From: an uncultured Nitrosomonadales bacterium
Lineage (GTDB): Bacteria; Pseudomonadota; Gammaproteobacteria; Burkholderiales; Gallionellaceae
Length of the DNA: 42,660 nt
Direction: 5' to 3'
Assembly (NCBI GenBank): GCA_903858965.1
Contig: CAIOKY010000091.1
Span: 1-42,660 of the forward strand
This document shows positions 33,643 to 42,482 of the stretch, piece after piece (within the stretch, counting starts at the first letter, position 1; each line of letters starts with the position of its first letter). The translations under genes and the position numbers were made by a program. Below the pieces are notes generated by a model. That model did no database searches and was not told the DNA's origin. It was given only the letters and a program-made list of their open reading frames with translations.

Positions 33643-34329
33643 ATGAGCTCTGTCAACAACATTTCTGGTTCGAGCAATCTGTTATTTCTACAACCCGCAA
33701 CGAGTACGAACACATCGGTCGGAAGCGATGCCGACGGTGATAACGATGGCAGCACCGGAACAGGTAAAGTGGGCAAATCAAATTTGCTGAGTGTGATTGA
33801 ACAGGCGTTGGGGCAAAGCATATCCGGCAGTTCCGATACCTCTTCTACCACGTCGACAGCCAGCTCGACTTCATCTTCGAGCTCGACACAGGATCCGCAA
33901 GCCGCATTACAAGCATTCCTGCAAAGCCTGTTCGCTGCACTGCAGGGCGGGCAGGCCAGCGGGTCAGCACCATCCGGCAGCGATAGCGACAGTAGTGGCA
34001 GCTCATCTACATCCGGCGTCAGGCACCATCATCATGGTGGCGGCGATTCCAACCTGGCAGCCGGCATCCAGAGTCTGTTGCAGCAGCTTTCTCCAAGCAG
34101 CAGCGGTGCTTCGACGAATACGTCGACTACCAGTCAAAGCAGCAGCTCCGATGCACTCAGCAACTTGAACACCAGCTTCCAGAACTTGATCAGTTCAATT
34201 AACACCGCACAAGGACAAACTTCCTCGACAACGACAACGCCCACACTGCAATCATTCCTGCAAAATCTCCTGCAGGACCTGAACAGCGGCCAGAATATTT
34301 CGGGCGCGGTGGTCAGTACGACAGCCTGA
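33643..34329 (+). CDS. Ser/Thr/Gly-rich low-complexity protein, sigma-28-controlled candidate
   Basis: This 228-residue protein is made largely of Ser, Thr, Gly, Asn and Gln. It has an acidic stretch SDADGDNDGS near residue 28, long serine runs (about 62-85), a His-rich GVRHHHHGGGD near 125, and three amphipathic segments sharing the pattern LQ.FLQ.L(F/L)..L (near 89, 140 and 205). No signal peptide or helix anchor is visible. AAGGGATG lies before the ATG. A FliA-type promoter and a strong terminator make it a monocistronic unit, which suggests a role with motility or surface behaviour. Export through the flagellar apparatus would fit the lack of a signal peptide, but this is inference. I recognise no characterised family. 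Confidence 0.72.
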   Translation: MSSVNNISGSSNLLFLQPATSTNTSVGSDADGDNDGSTGTGKVGKSNLLSVIEQALGQSISGSSDTSSTTSTASSTSSSSSTQDPQAALQAFLQSLFAALQGGQASGSAPSGSDSDSSGSSSTSGVRHHHHGGGDSNLAAGIQSLLQQLSPSSSGASTNTSTTSQSSSSDALSNLNTSFQNLISSINTAQGQTSSTTTTPTLQSFLQNLLQDLNSGQNISGAVVSTTA

Positions 34330-34348
34330 TAATATTCATGTGGTGAGC

Positions 34349-34386
34349 ACGCCGGGGCTGTGATGTCGTCCCGGCGTTTTTATTTT
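34349..34386 (+). terminator. Rho-independent terminator after the Ser/Thr-rich gene
   Basis: ACGCCGGG (34349-34356) pairs with CCCGGCGT (34370-34377) around a 13-base loop and is followed by TTTTATTTT. It lies between convergent genes. Confidence 0.85.
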
Positions 34387-34406
34387 CATCGATATGATGC
34401 TTGGGA

Positions 34407-34991
34407 TTATGGCTCGGCACGCAACCGAAGCGCGTGCAGGAACGTGGGGACATCGCTCTTCCACTTGTCAAGAATAATCGATATTGCCAACCCCTCAATA
34501 TCAGCCACGATGCCCATATAAATCGCCAAGGCTACCGGAAGACCCGATTCTTCAAACACCAGCAACGCGAAAAATCCGGCAAACAGAAATATCCCCCAGA
34601 GCTTGAAAGTCCACATGTGATAGCTCGCCTCACGCCTGAACTTTGCCAGATCAAAAATGTAGCGGGCAAGCTCCAGTCCGGCAAGCACCAGCAATGCCTC
34701 AAGGTGATCCTGAATTGCAGAGGGGTGAAGGTGCCAAGCCGCGAAGAAGGCCGCTATATAAAATATGGAGTCGGCAATGCTGTCGAGACGACGCAGGGAT
34801 GGTGTTGCAATGTTTAACCTGCGAGCGATGATCCCATCGAACACATCGGACAGGAACGCCATGGTCAGGCAGATGCCAAACGCAAAGTGGTCTGGATGAT
34901 AGATCGCCAGCAGAACGACAACGGGTGCCAGAAGCGCACGCAGGACTGTGAGAGCCAATGGTATATGCGAGGCCTTTATGATTATAGCCAT
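34407..34991 (-). CDS. CDP-alcohol phosphatidyltransferase family protein
   Basis: This 194-residue membrane protein has about five to six helices and the CDP-alcohol phosphotransferase signature D-x2-D-G-x2-A-R-x8-G-x3-D-x3-D. Here it is seen as Asp49, Asp52-Gly53, Ala56-Arg57, then Asp70 and Asp74. The usual Gly before the last two Asp is replaced by Leu66 (TPSLRRLDSIAD). The four metal-binding Asp residues are present, so catalysis is plausible. The family makes phosphatidylglycerol-phosphate, phosphatidylinositol-type lipids or cardiolipin from CDP-diacylglycerol; the alcohol here is unknown and it is not a typical PgsA or PssA. It stands alone, convergent with the Ser/Thr-rich gene. Confidence 0.82.
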   Translation of the reverse strand: MAIIIKASHIPLALTVLRALLAPVVVLLAIYHPDHFAFGICLTMAFLSDVFDGIIARRLNIATPSLRRLDSIADSIFYIAAFFAAWHLHPSAIQDHLEALLVLAGLELARYIFDLAKFRREASYHMWTFKLWGIFLFAGFFALLVFEESGLPVALAIYMGIVADIEGLAISIILDKWKSDVPTFLHALRLRAEP

Positions 34992-35095
34992 CTAACGGTT
35001 ACTAGGCAGACGTAGCGGTCGTACTACTAAAATAGCAAGCGTGCGCGACACGATAATTGATAAACACCCATCACCCCATGCAGGCTGACGGTCGT

Positions 35096-35293
35096 TCAGG
35101 CGGTGATATCGATATTCTGCCCCAGGTTCGGCGGCAGATTGACAACACTTTGCGATGATTGCTGCGCAATGGAGTTAACCAATACGATAGCGCTTTGGGC
35201 TTCAACGTTAATGGCCGTATTGAGTACAGTCAATCCGGCCATATAACCGGTATTTTGCGCGAGGGCTGCGCTGGTATTCATGCTGACGTCCAT
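35096..35293 (-). CDS. YjfB-type putative motility protein
   Basis: This 65-residue protein resembles the YjfB_motility family (PF14070). It begins MDVSMNTSAALAQ, has a central helix (LNTAINVEAQSAIVLVNSIAQQ) and ends LPPNLGQNIDITA with the Pro-Asn-Leu-Gly-x2-Ile-Asp pattern of the family. Members are often found among flagellar or chemotaxis genes or as sigma-28/sigma-D targets, but their molecular role is unknown. GAGGAGAC lies just upstream of the start. It sits next to a YcgR/PilZ gene, which supports a link to motility control, though no FliA site was seen before it. Confidence 0.8.
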   Translation of the reverse strand: MDVSMNTSAALAQNTGYMAGLTVLNTAINVEAQSAIVLVNSIAQQSSQSVVNLPPNLGQNIDITA

Positions 35294-35419
35294 GGTCGTC
35301 TCCTCTATCCAAGAGCCTCCAGCTTACTCTGCCGGAGTGCTGTTAATCAAGCCTGTCCAACAACGCAGGAAATACCGGCGCTTTTTGATGCTGCCTTAGC
35401 GGGCCTGTATTCCATCTTG

Positions 35420-36190
35420 TCATATGGTGGGAATCAGGCTTTCACTTTGCAGGCGGGTAAGGTAGCGCTGCAGCAGGATATTCATCTGGATATCCAGACC
35501 GATAAAACGGCAGCCCACGTGCTTGTAAACAACCATGTTGGGGGCGGTATAGTTCGTGCTGTATCGCACCTCGATGGTGACTTTCAGGGTACCAACTTCA
35601 GGGATTGAAATCTGGCAATCCGGAAATATCTTTTCCGGCTGCAATGTGGTCTCATGCTCCGCACACCGCAGCGCGATCCCGCCGCCACTGATATCCAGTA
35701 TGGGCGCCTCGAACATGGTCAACGGATCGTCCGGATTTTCCGGCTGGACAGGAATGACGCACTTGACGAGGGAGGAAGACGGGATCGCCGTACGAAAAAA
35801 TTCCCGCCGTTGTATACGCAACAAGTAATCTGGCAGCTCCAGATAAAAAGCCTGCTGATCCTCGAACAAACCGTTTTCGATGGCGTGCGCCACAAATTGA
35901 ATTTTTACGTGGTGATGCGCACTGACGAAAGTAATCCTGTCGCTGCGCAAGATTTGTTTGTTTTCCGGCGGGAACGGGCCGACATCCAGCCACATGCCGT
36001 GTTCGTGAACGCCAAGCAAAGTAGTCAGGATAAAATCCTTCCCGCCGCCGTAGTACAACGCAACGTGCGAACCCTGGTCCGCAATGCTTTGCAGGATAGA
36101 GCGCATTTCCAGCTTCGACTTGATGTGCAAATCAAGATCTTCGTCGTTGTAAAAATGCTCGATCTTTAATGCCACTTCTTTTTTGGACAT
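35420..36190 (-). CDS. YcgR-type PilZ-domain flagellar brake protein
   Basis: This 256-residue protein has an N-terminal YcgR (PilZN-like) beta-barrel domain (about 15-120) and a C-terminal PilZ domain (about 125-240). The c-di-GMP-binding motifs are intact: RREFFR around residue 134 (RxxxR) and DISGGGIAL around residue 170 (D/N-x-S-x-x-G). In E. coli, YcgR bound to c-di-GMP slows the flagellar motor. The presence of two GGDEF proteins, a YjfB-type gene and a FliA-like promoter within 8 kb agrees with that role here, although no flagellar structural gene is in the window. Confidence 0.88.
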   Translation of the reverse strand: MSKKEVALKIEHFYNDEDLDLHIKSKLEMRSILQSIADQGSHVALYYGGGKDFILTTLLGVHEHGMWLDVGPFPPENKQILRSDRITFVSAHHHVKIQFVAHAIENGLFEDQQAFYLELPDYLLRIQRREFFRTAIPSSSLVKCVIPVQPENPDDPLTMFEAPILDISGGGIALRCAEHETTLQPEKIFPDCQISIPEVGTLKVTIEVRYSTNYTAPNMVVYKHVGCRFIGLDIQMNILLQRYLTRLQSESLIPTI

Positions 36191-36511
36191 ACCCTTCTCG
36201 GAGCCGGATTCAAGTAGACAGCCTTTATTCTACCGATATTTTTCTCCTGCCATGTCCCAGATTGACGGATTTTTCCTATTACACCGAGCCAACACGCCTT
36301 TGTTGTACTCGTGATGGTGCCAGGCACCGCCAGATAAAGGCCGGATGCTTGCACTGCGGATGCCTGTGATCCGCCAACCCGAGCTTTATCTACACAAGAG
36401 ATTGAAACTTTTCCCGCATTTCGTTAGTCTTACACCCGCTGCTGGAGGATCGCTCGCGTTCCCCGTGCGGGTGATTTTGATTCAACACCTAACTTAGGAG
36501 CTTCAATAATA
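36191..36511. other. Intergenic region with putative promoter for the Bax-inhibitor-1 gene
   Basis: No gene is supported in these 321 bases. TTGAAA (36402-36407) followed after 17 bases by TAGTCT (36425-36430) is a possible sigma-70 promoter with a good -35 and a weak -10. CACCCGC (about 36433) can pair with GCGGGTG (about 36467) to form a leader hairpin. TTAGGAG lies before the ATG at 36512. Confidence 0.35.
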
Positions 36512-37195
36512 ATGGAATACCAAACCACAACGCCGGTCAGTACCGTCGTAATCGGAACAAACAAGGTGCTGCGCAACACCTATATGATGCTGGCGCTCAC
36601 GATGATCCCGACAGTGATCGGTGCATTCATCGGCATGTCCACCAACTTCTCGTTCATGGCGCAACACCCGGTTGTGTTCTCGCTGCTGATGTTTGCCGTA
36701 ATGATGGGCTTGATGTTCGGCGTCAGCGCATTGCGTAACAGTGTTTGGGGCATCGTTGCCCTGCTCGGCTTCACCCTGGTTGCCGGATTCTTTCTCGGCC
36801 CTATCCTGCAAGTGGCGCTGCACCTGAAGAATGGCGCACAACTGGTCGGCATGGCCGCAGGCGGTACCGGCATCATTTTCGGCAGCCTGGCAACACTGGC
36901 AACCGTCACCAAAAGAGATTTCAGCTTCATGGGCAAGTTCCTGTTCATCGGCGTGATCCTGCTGATAATCGCTTCCTTCGCCAACATGTTCTTCCAGATT
37001 CCCGCGCTGGCGCTGACCATCTCCGCGATCGCCGTGCTGATTTTCTCGGCCTACATCCTGTTCGACATCGGCCAGATCGTGAATGGCGGCGAAACCAACT
37101 ATGTGATGGCAACGATGAGCCTGTATCTGGACATCTACAACATCTTCATCAACCTGCTGAACCTGCTGATGGCATTTAGCGGCGAACGGGATTGA
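36512..37195 (+). CDS. Bax inhibitor-1 (BI-1/YccA/YbhL) family membrane protein
   Basis: This 227-residue protein with seven helices belongs to the BI-1/TMBIM family. Conserved features are NKVLRNTYMMLALTMIPTVIGA at the start, a long series of hydrophobic helices, and the C-terminal LFDIGQIVNGGETNYVMATMSLYLDIYNIFINLL with the Asp residues that form the pH sensor in the Bacillus BsYetJ structure. The E. coli members YccA and YbhL are linked to FtsH control and ion leak. TTAGGAG precedes the ATG. It is a single-gene unit with a strong terminator. Confidence 0.93.
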   Translation: MEYQTTTPVSTVVIGTNKVLRNTYMMLALTMIPTVIGAFIGMSTNFSFMAQHPVVFSLLMFAVMMGLMFGVSALRNSVWGIVALLGFTLVAGFFLGPILQVALHLKNGAQLVGMAAGGTGIIFGSLATLATVTKRDFSFMGKFLFIGVILLIIASFANMFFQIPALALTISAIAVLIFSAYILFDIGQIVNGGETNYVMATMSLYLDIYNIFINLLNLLMAFSGERD

Positions 37196-37214
37196 CGAAA
37201 ACGGTTTCACCAAG

Positions 37215-37243
37215 AAAAAGGCGGCCTGACGGCCGCCTTTTTT
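37215..37243. terminator. Bidirectional Rho-independent terminator
   Basis: AAAAAGGCGGCC (37215-37226) pairs with GGCCGCCTTTTT (37231-37242) around TGAC. It lies between the convergent BI-1 and GGDEF genes and has T-runs in both directions. Confidence 0.93.
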
Positions 37244-37290
37244 ATCTGGTTCCGGATTTATAGCCTATATGAAATCCCGCATACAACAGA

Positions 37291-38283
37291 TCATCTTTTT
37301 CGCTTGACCTCGTAGAGTGCCCGGTCTGCCTGGGCCAGCAGGTCGGCCATGGATTCGATGGTGTCTGTATAGGTCGCGATACCGATCGCAATGCCAACGC
37401 TGACCTTGTCGCCAGTGGAAAGCGTGATCGGCGCGGAAACCACCTCGGCGATACGTGTGGCCAGTGATTCCGCCGGATCTTCTGCGCTTGGCCGCATGAA
37501 CACGCCAAATTCGTCGCCGCCCAAGCGTGCCAGCATATCCTCGGCACGCACTTGGTTCGCCATGCGGCGTCCGACCTCGCACAGCACCTCATCGCCTGCC
37601 GCGTGACCCAGCGTGTCATTGACTCGCTTGAAATCGTCCAGGTCCATGTAAAACACGGTGAATGACTCGCCCGTGCGGCGGGCATGGGCGATTTCCGAAT
37701 TGAGGGTCCGCTCGAACTGCGCCCTGTTGGCAAGGCCGGTCAGATGATCAGTCATCGCCAGATGGCTTAGCATGTTCGCCCGTTGCCGGCTTTCCAGGGC
37801 GGTGATCACCAAAGTCGACAGATCATGCAGCAAGGCGCGTTGAGCATAGTTAAAAGAACGCGGTTGTGTATCCACGACAGCGATGGTGCCCAAGGCATAA
37901 CCATTGCGGTCGATGAGTGGTGCACCGGCGTAAAAACACAGATGGGGAACCTGCGTCACCAGCGGATTTTCCTGGAAGCGAATATCCTGCCGCAAGTCTT
38001 CCACGACTAATGGCTCATCCGGGCGCATCAGGGCATGTGCACAGAATGCGATCTGGCGGTCAAGCTGTGGAACTGTCAGTCCGAGCCGTGACTTGAACCA
38101 TAGCCGGTCAGCGTCCATCAATCCGATCACTGCCGCAGGAGTATTCAAGGCTTGGGCAGCCACCCGCGTCAGCGTGTCAAAATCCACCTCAGGCAAGCTG
38201 TCGAGTATGTCGTAAGAACGAACCGCCCGCAGACGCTGTGCCTCATTCAGGGGCAGGGGACATTGCATGGTCAGTTCGGGCAT
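37291..38283 (-). CDS. GAF-GGDEF diguanylate cyclase
   Basis: This 330-residue soluble protein has an N-terminal GAF domain (about 25-165, with IGLMDADRLWFKSRLGL and FYAGAPLIDRNGYALGTIAVVD) and a C-terminal GGDEF domain (about 170-328). The active-site motif RLGGDEF lies near residue 256, and a canonical I-site RxxD (RAED) lies five residues before it. It is thus likely an active, feedback-inhibited cyclase making c-di-GMP. The GAF domain probably senses a small molecule or redox state. A sequence close to a FliA -10 (GCCGATTA on the minus strand, 38316-38309) lies just upstream, but its -35 spacing is poor. Confidence 0.92.
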   Translation of the reverse strand: MPELTMQCPLPLNEAQRLRAVRSYDILDSLPEVDFDTLTRVAAQALNTPAAVIGLMDADRLWFKSRLGLTVPQLDRQIAFCAHALMRPDEPLVVEDLRQDIRFQENPLVTQVPHLCFYAGAPLIDRNGYALGTIAVVDTQPRSFNYAQRALLHDLSTLVITALESRQRANMLSHLAMTDHLTGLANRAQFERTLNSEIAHARRTGESFTVFYMDLDDFKRVNDTLGHAAGDEVLCEVGRRMANQVRAEDMLARLGGDEFGVFMRPSAEDPAESLATRIAEVVSAPITLSTGDKVSVGIAIGIATYTDTIESMADLLAQADRALYEVKRKR

Positions 38284-38646
38284 GGTTACATCCTGAATGG
38301 ATAAGTTACTAATCGGCGATGCGAAAATTTTTACTCTTGCCAGTCCTTGACATAAATACGCGCCTCAACATAGTACGCGGCGAGTCATTGCCCGATCGGG
38401 CAAACTACCAATTCGGTTTTGTCTCTAGAATAACGATCTCAACCGGCAATATATTCCACCACCGTTGAAATACCCCTAAAAATAAAAAGGCCATGACAGT
38501 ATACGTTAACTTATTCCCGGTATATGTTCAATCCTGACAGGCTGGGACAATCTGCCAATGTCCTGAACCATATCCCATGGAAACCGTATCGAACGCATCT
38601 GAGATTTCGGCGCCTTGTGGATATATTTTGTCCTGATGCGACCAGT
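38284..38646. other. Intergenic region with 16-bp perfect palindrome
   Basis: No gene is supported in these 363 bases between two minus-strand genes. TTGCCCGATCGGGCAA (38388-38403) is a perfect palindrome suited to a dimeric regulator, about 105 bases before the GGDEF gene start. On the plus strand TTGACA (38347-38352) and CATAGT 16 bases later resemble a promoter, but no plus-strand gene follows. The 3' part near AsmA holds nothing else I recognise. Confidence 0.4.
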
Positions 38647-41007
38647 TTATTTCTTGATCGCTTTGGCCAGTCGCTTTTTGGCCGGAGCGGAGCGCTTCGC
38701 CGCTGCCTGCTGGGCCTCCTTGGCGGCCGCCACTTCTGCGGCTGCCTTGGCCGCGATCCGCTTGGTCACGATGCCACCACTGGCCGCTGCAAAATCCAGT
38801 GCCATGGAAGGCGCAGCCCAAGCGCCGCTCACACGGAGCGGCACAGTGACACCCTTCAATTCGGCAAAGCTGCCTGCGGTTTGCCGTTTGAGCACAGAAG
38901 CAATAACCACGGCAAGTGGATAATTGACGCTGCCTGAATCGAATGCCAGATCGCCTTCACCGCCGACACGAAACAGTGGCGATCTCATCTCGAAACTGTT
39001 GCCTGAACTTTTGCCTTCCTTGATATTGAACGCGGCCTTCAATTCGGAAAAATCCGTTCTATCGTTGAACTTCGCTTCGTGGACACGCGCCTCGCTCTTG
39101 GTACCCAGATCATCTTTGCCCGCAAGCAACGCAGCTCGCAGATCGATGCCGGCCAGCGATCCGCGCGCCAACGCCAGCGTAACATTACCGCTCACCGTCT
39201 TGCGCAACACGCCGATGTTGCTGCCTTCCGCGCTGAGGTCCAGCGCAACATCGCCCTTGCCCGCAAGCCTGCCCGTGCTGGACGTGGCGGCGAGCAGCGC
39301 ACCCATCTGTATGCCTTTCAGATTTTGCCTGAGTACGATCTGCGGCGCACTCTGTGCTGCAACGCTAAAGCTGCCAGCCCAGGTACCGCCGTATAGTTTG
39401 GCTGTCAGCGGCGCGATCGTGAGCGTATCGTGTTCGACTCGGATTTCCGTTGCAAGCTTGGTAGCCTTGAGCTTTGCCGCGTTGAATTGATCGGCATGCA
39501 GGCGTCCACTCAAGGTAAGATTCTTGAGGAAGCCGAGATCGAGCTGGGTCGTATCATCCTGATAACGCTTGATCCAGCCGGCTGCAATGTAACGATCCAG
39601 ATCAAGATGGCTGGTGCTGATGTCGAATGTATAAGCGGGATGACTGAAATCACTCAGCGCCAACGTGCCGGTGATTTGGCTGTCGTCGATCTTTGCCTTG
39701 AAATCGACATTCGCGTTCCGTTCTGAAAAATCCGCATTCACGCTGCCCGTCGCGGTTGCGGACAATTCGCCCGACAGTACCGGATGTGTGGCGGAAAAAT
39801 TCAGCGCAACCGGGCTGAACTGCAATTTCCGCGATGCCCCTAAATCAATGCTGACCGGGCCGGACAACTTCCCTTGCAGCACGCCTCCATCGCCTTTGAA
39901 ATCGAAATTGGCATTGAACGATTCTGCTTTAAATATTTTGTCGGCGACTTCAAAGGCAGGCATCTGTATCGCGGTCGTCCATTTTTCGTCGAACTGCGAC
40001 AAGGTCGCATCGAGTGTGGCCTGGCTACCGCTCAACATACCCTTGGCGAGTTGCAGCCTGGGTACTCCGAGTTTGGCATCAATGCTGCGCTGCCCGTAAT
40101 TACCCGTGGCAGCAACCGCAATATTTTCGACCTGCAACAATTCCTGCCCAGAAGAATCGGGCAGGCTATGGCTATCCACACTTCCCTTGAAGCTCAGATC
40201 AAGATTGCTGAACCCCGCCGCCGTGCCAGCCAGTGTTCCCTCGATATCAGCAAACTCGTAGCGACCGGCCTTGCGATCGTAAAACAGACGGCTTCTTAAC
40301 TCGATGCTGGAATCGCTGTGCGCCATTTCGGAATTGAGATGAAAACTCGCCTTCAGGTTACCCGGCACCGTATCGGCCAGCCTGCCGGTTTCAATCTGCA
40401 CATCCTGCAGCGCAATGCGCTGCCATTTCATTTCATCCTGCCAATTCAGCGACGAATTGGTAATGTGCACACTGTCGATGTCAAACGTCAGCGGTGACAA
40501 GGTCTCATCGCGGATCAGCAGGTCGTCGTAGTTGGTGGTGCCGTCCTTGAAACGGCTCAGGTTAACGCGCGCGCCATCTATCTCGATGTGGTCGAACACC
40601 AGTTGTTTTTTCAACAGCGGCAGCCATGCGATATACAGCCGCGCATTGTTGACGGCAGCGAATTCACGCGCGCTGTTGCGCTGGCTCAGCGACATCCTGC
40701 CCGAGTCCAATCCCAGTTTGGGAAAGAAAGTCACCTTGATGTCGCCCTGCAACACCAGGTCGCGCTGGCTGTGTTCCTTGACGTATTGGACGATCTCGGA
40801 TTTGAAGCTGTTCGCATCGAACGAAAGCAGGAACACGCCAATCGCGACCGGAAGTATCAGCAGGATGATCAGCACCCCGCCTATCGCGTAACGGTAATGT
40901 TCCTTGGCGAGCGTCTCGGCAAAGGGCAGCTTGAACGGCCCGAACACCGAGATCAACATGCCGATGACGCCATACAACCCGAGCAGCACGTACTTGAGTG
41001 ACTTCAT
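38647..41007 (-). CDS. AsmA-family protein
   Basis: This 786-residue protein has N-terminal hydrophobic helices (about residues 5-22 and 40-62), then a very long beta-rich periplasmic region. The start of the AsmA domain is clear (VKEHSQRDLVLQGDIKVTFFPKLGLDSG), and the C-terminal part carries the AsmA_2-like GSVNYPLAVVIA. The tail is a charged Ala/Lys-rich stretch (KRIAAKAAAEVAAAKEAQQA and on to AIKK). AsmA-like proteins are thought to bridge the periplasm and carry phospholipids to the outer membrane. Two N-terminal helices instead of one is a variation. It lies downstream of rlmD on the same strand with a 117-base gap. Confidence 0.9.
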   Translation of the reverse strand: MKSLKYVLLGLYGVIGMLISVFGPFKLPFAETLAKEHYRYAIGGVLIILLILPVAIGVFLLSFDANSFKSEIVQYVKEHSQRDLVLQGDIKVTFFPKLGLDSGRMSLSQRNSAREFAAVNNARLYIAWLPLLKKQLVFDHIEIDGARVNLSRFKDGTTNYDDLLIRDETLSPLTFDIDSVHITNSSLNWQDEMKWQRIALQDVQIETGRLADTVPGNLKASFHLNSEMAHSDSSIELRSRLFYDRKAGRYEFADIEGTLAGTAAGFSNLDLSFKGSVDSHSLPDSSGQELLQVENIAVAATGNYGQRSIDAKLGVPRLQLAKGMLSGSQATLDATLSQFDEKWTTAIQMPAFEVADKIFKAESFNANFDFKGDGGVLQGKLSGPVSIDLGASRKLQFSPVALNFSATHPVLSGELSATATGSVNADFSERNANVDFKAKIDDSQITGTLALSDFSHPAYTFDISTSHLDLDRYIAAGWIKRYQDDTTQLDLGFLKNLTLSGRLHADQFNAAKLKATKLATEIRVEHDTLTIAPLTAKLYGGTWAGSFSVAAQSAPQIVLRQNLKGIQMGALLAATSSTGRLAGKGDVALDLSAEGSNIGVLRKTVSGNVTLALARGSLAGIDLRAALLAGKDDLGTKSEARVHEAKFNDRTDFSELKAAFNIKEGKSSGNSFEMRSPLFRVGGEGDLAFDSGSVNYPLAVVIASVLKRQTAGSFAELKGVTVPLRVSGAWAAPSMALDFAAASGGIVTKRIAAKAAAEVAAAKEAQQAAAKRSAPAKKRLAKAIKK

Positions 41008-41124
41008 TCGTCGTTCCTTGCGGGTCTGTCCGCAAAAGATGATAGACAGATTGTAACCTTGCCACGCGATAGTTGGGAGTTCGGATGAAAATCCTTATCC
41101 ATCAAGCGCGGCAGACGTGGTGTT

Positions 41125-42438
41125 TCAATGCTTCTCGAACACCGCGATCGACTCCACATGCGAAGTATGCGGAAACATGTTCATCACGCCCGCGACCTTG
41201 AGCATATAGCCGCGCAGCACCAACTCGGCAGCATCGCGCGCCAGCGTGGCCGGGTTGCACGAGACATACACGATGCGCTGCGGGGCATTTGCACCACTTA
41301 ACGATTTCACCAACTCCATCGCGCCGTCGCGCGGCGGGTCGATCAACAGCTTATCGAAAGAACCTAGTTGGGCGAATTTTTCTTCCGTCATCTCGAACAG
41401 ATTCATGACGGCATATTTAGTGTTGTCCGCCAAGCCGTTGAATGCGGCATTTTGTTTGGCGCGCGCCACCAGTGCCTCGCTGCCCTCAATGCCCAGTACT
41501 TGCGCGCCACTGCGCGCGATCGGCAGCGTGAAGTTGCCCAGTCCGCAGAAAAAATCGGCAATGCGCTCATTCGGCTGCGGGTCAAGCAAACGGATCGCGC
41601 GGCTGATCATCACGCGATTCAGCGCGCTGTTCACCTGGGTGAATTCGCTGGGTGCGAACGGCATCGTGATGCCGAATTCCGGCAGGCTGTAACTGAGCGC
41701 CGGCGCATCCAGCGGATGGAACGGGACGATGGTGTCATAGCCTTTCGATTGCAGCCAGAACTGGATATCGTGTCGATCGGCAAAGGTGCGCAGCGCGGCT
41801 TGGTCTGCGCTGTTGGGCGGATCCATCACGCGCAGCACCAGCGCATCGACATGATCGCCCACCGCCACTTCGATCTGCGGGAGGCGGTCACGTATCGAAA
41901 GACCGCTCACCAGCTCTGCCAACAGCGGCAATAATCGGGCGATCTTCGGCGTCAGTATCTCGCAGCTTTGCATGTCGGCAACGTAACTGCTGCGCTTCTC
42001 ATGAAAGCCGACCAGCATCTTGCCCTTTTTGATGACATGCTTGACCGAAAGCCGCGCACGCTCGCGATAGCCCCAGGCCTGTCCGTAGATCGGCCGCAAC
42101 AGGGTTTCTGCCTTGACCTTGCCGATGTGCCACAAAGTATCTTCGAGGATGCGTTGCTTGACCGCGACTTGCGCCCGCTCGTCCAGATGCTGCATCGAAC
42201 AACCACCGCACACGCCGAAATGCACGCATTTCGGCTGCACGCGCAGCGGTGATGATTTGTATATCTGCATGACCTGCGCCAGCTCGAACGACGGTTTTTT
42301 GCGGTATGAACTATAGCTGACCACCTCGCCGGTCAGCGCGCCCTCGATGAAGATCACCTTGCCGTCGATACGCGCAACGCCGCGACCTTCCTGGTCGAGG
42401 GACTCGATTGTTACTCTGTTTGCTGTGGACATAATCAA
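41125..42438 (-). CDS. rlmD: 23S rRNA (uracil-1939-C5)-methyltransferase RlmD
   Basis: This 437-residue SAM-dependent RNA methyltransferase methylates U1939 of 23S rRNA. It has an N-terminal TRAM domain (about 5-63), 4Fe-4S ligands in [14 protein letters not shown] plus Cys in MQSCEIL, and the SAM-binding [23 protein letters not shown] follows, and the catalytic Cys394 lies in [12 protein letters not shown]. The length matches E. coli RlmD (433). An alternative start at the third residue (MSTANRV) has equal support. Upstream are a degenerate REP copy and a gene remnant. Confidence 0.95.
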   Translation of the reverse strand: MIMSTANRVTIESLDQEGRGVARIDGKVIFIEGALTGEVVSYSSYRKKPSFELAQVMQIYKSSPLRVQPKCVHFGVCGGCSMQHLDERAQVAVKQRILEDTLWHIGKVKAETLLRPIYGQAWGYRERARLSVKHVIKKGKMLVGFHEKRSSYVADMQSCEILTPKIARLLPLLAELVSGLSIRDRLPQIEVAVGDHVDALVLRVMDPPNSADQAALRTFADRHDIQFWLQSKGYDTIVPFHPLDAPALSYSLPEFGITMPFAPSEFTQVNSALNRVMISRAIRLLDPQPNERIADFFCGLGNFTLPIARSGAQVLGIEGSEALVARAKQNAAFNGLADNTKYAVMNLFEMTEEKFAQLGSFDKLLIDPPRDGAMELVKSLSGANAPQRIVYVSCNPATLARDAAELVLRGYMLKVAGVMNMFPHTSHVESIAVFEKH

Positions 42439-42443
42439 TGCGC

Positions 42444-42468
42444 CCTTCGATGATCTCGGGGCGAACGG
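42444..42468 (-). repeat. REP-like repeat, copy F, lacking its stem
   Basis: CCTTCGATGAT followed by CTCGGGGCGAACGG keeps both conserved ends of copies B and C, but the central stem is missing. It lies just upstream of rlmD. It is probably a deletion derivative; the match is short, so chance is not excluded. Confidence 0.5.
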
Positions 42469-42482
42469 TAAAATTTAAAATA

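Noticed and set aside
36166-36354. 62-codon minus-strand frame upstream of the PilZ gene
   Set aside because: It overlaps the PilZ start in another frame and lacks a ribosome-binding site.
38347-38374. Plus-strand TTGACA-N16-CATAGT promoter-like pair
   Set aside because: No plus-strand gene or recognisable RNA follows; the match could be chance.
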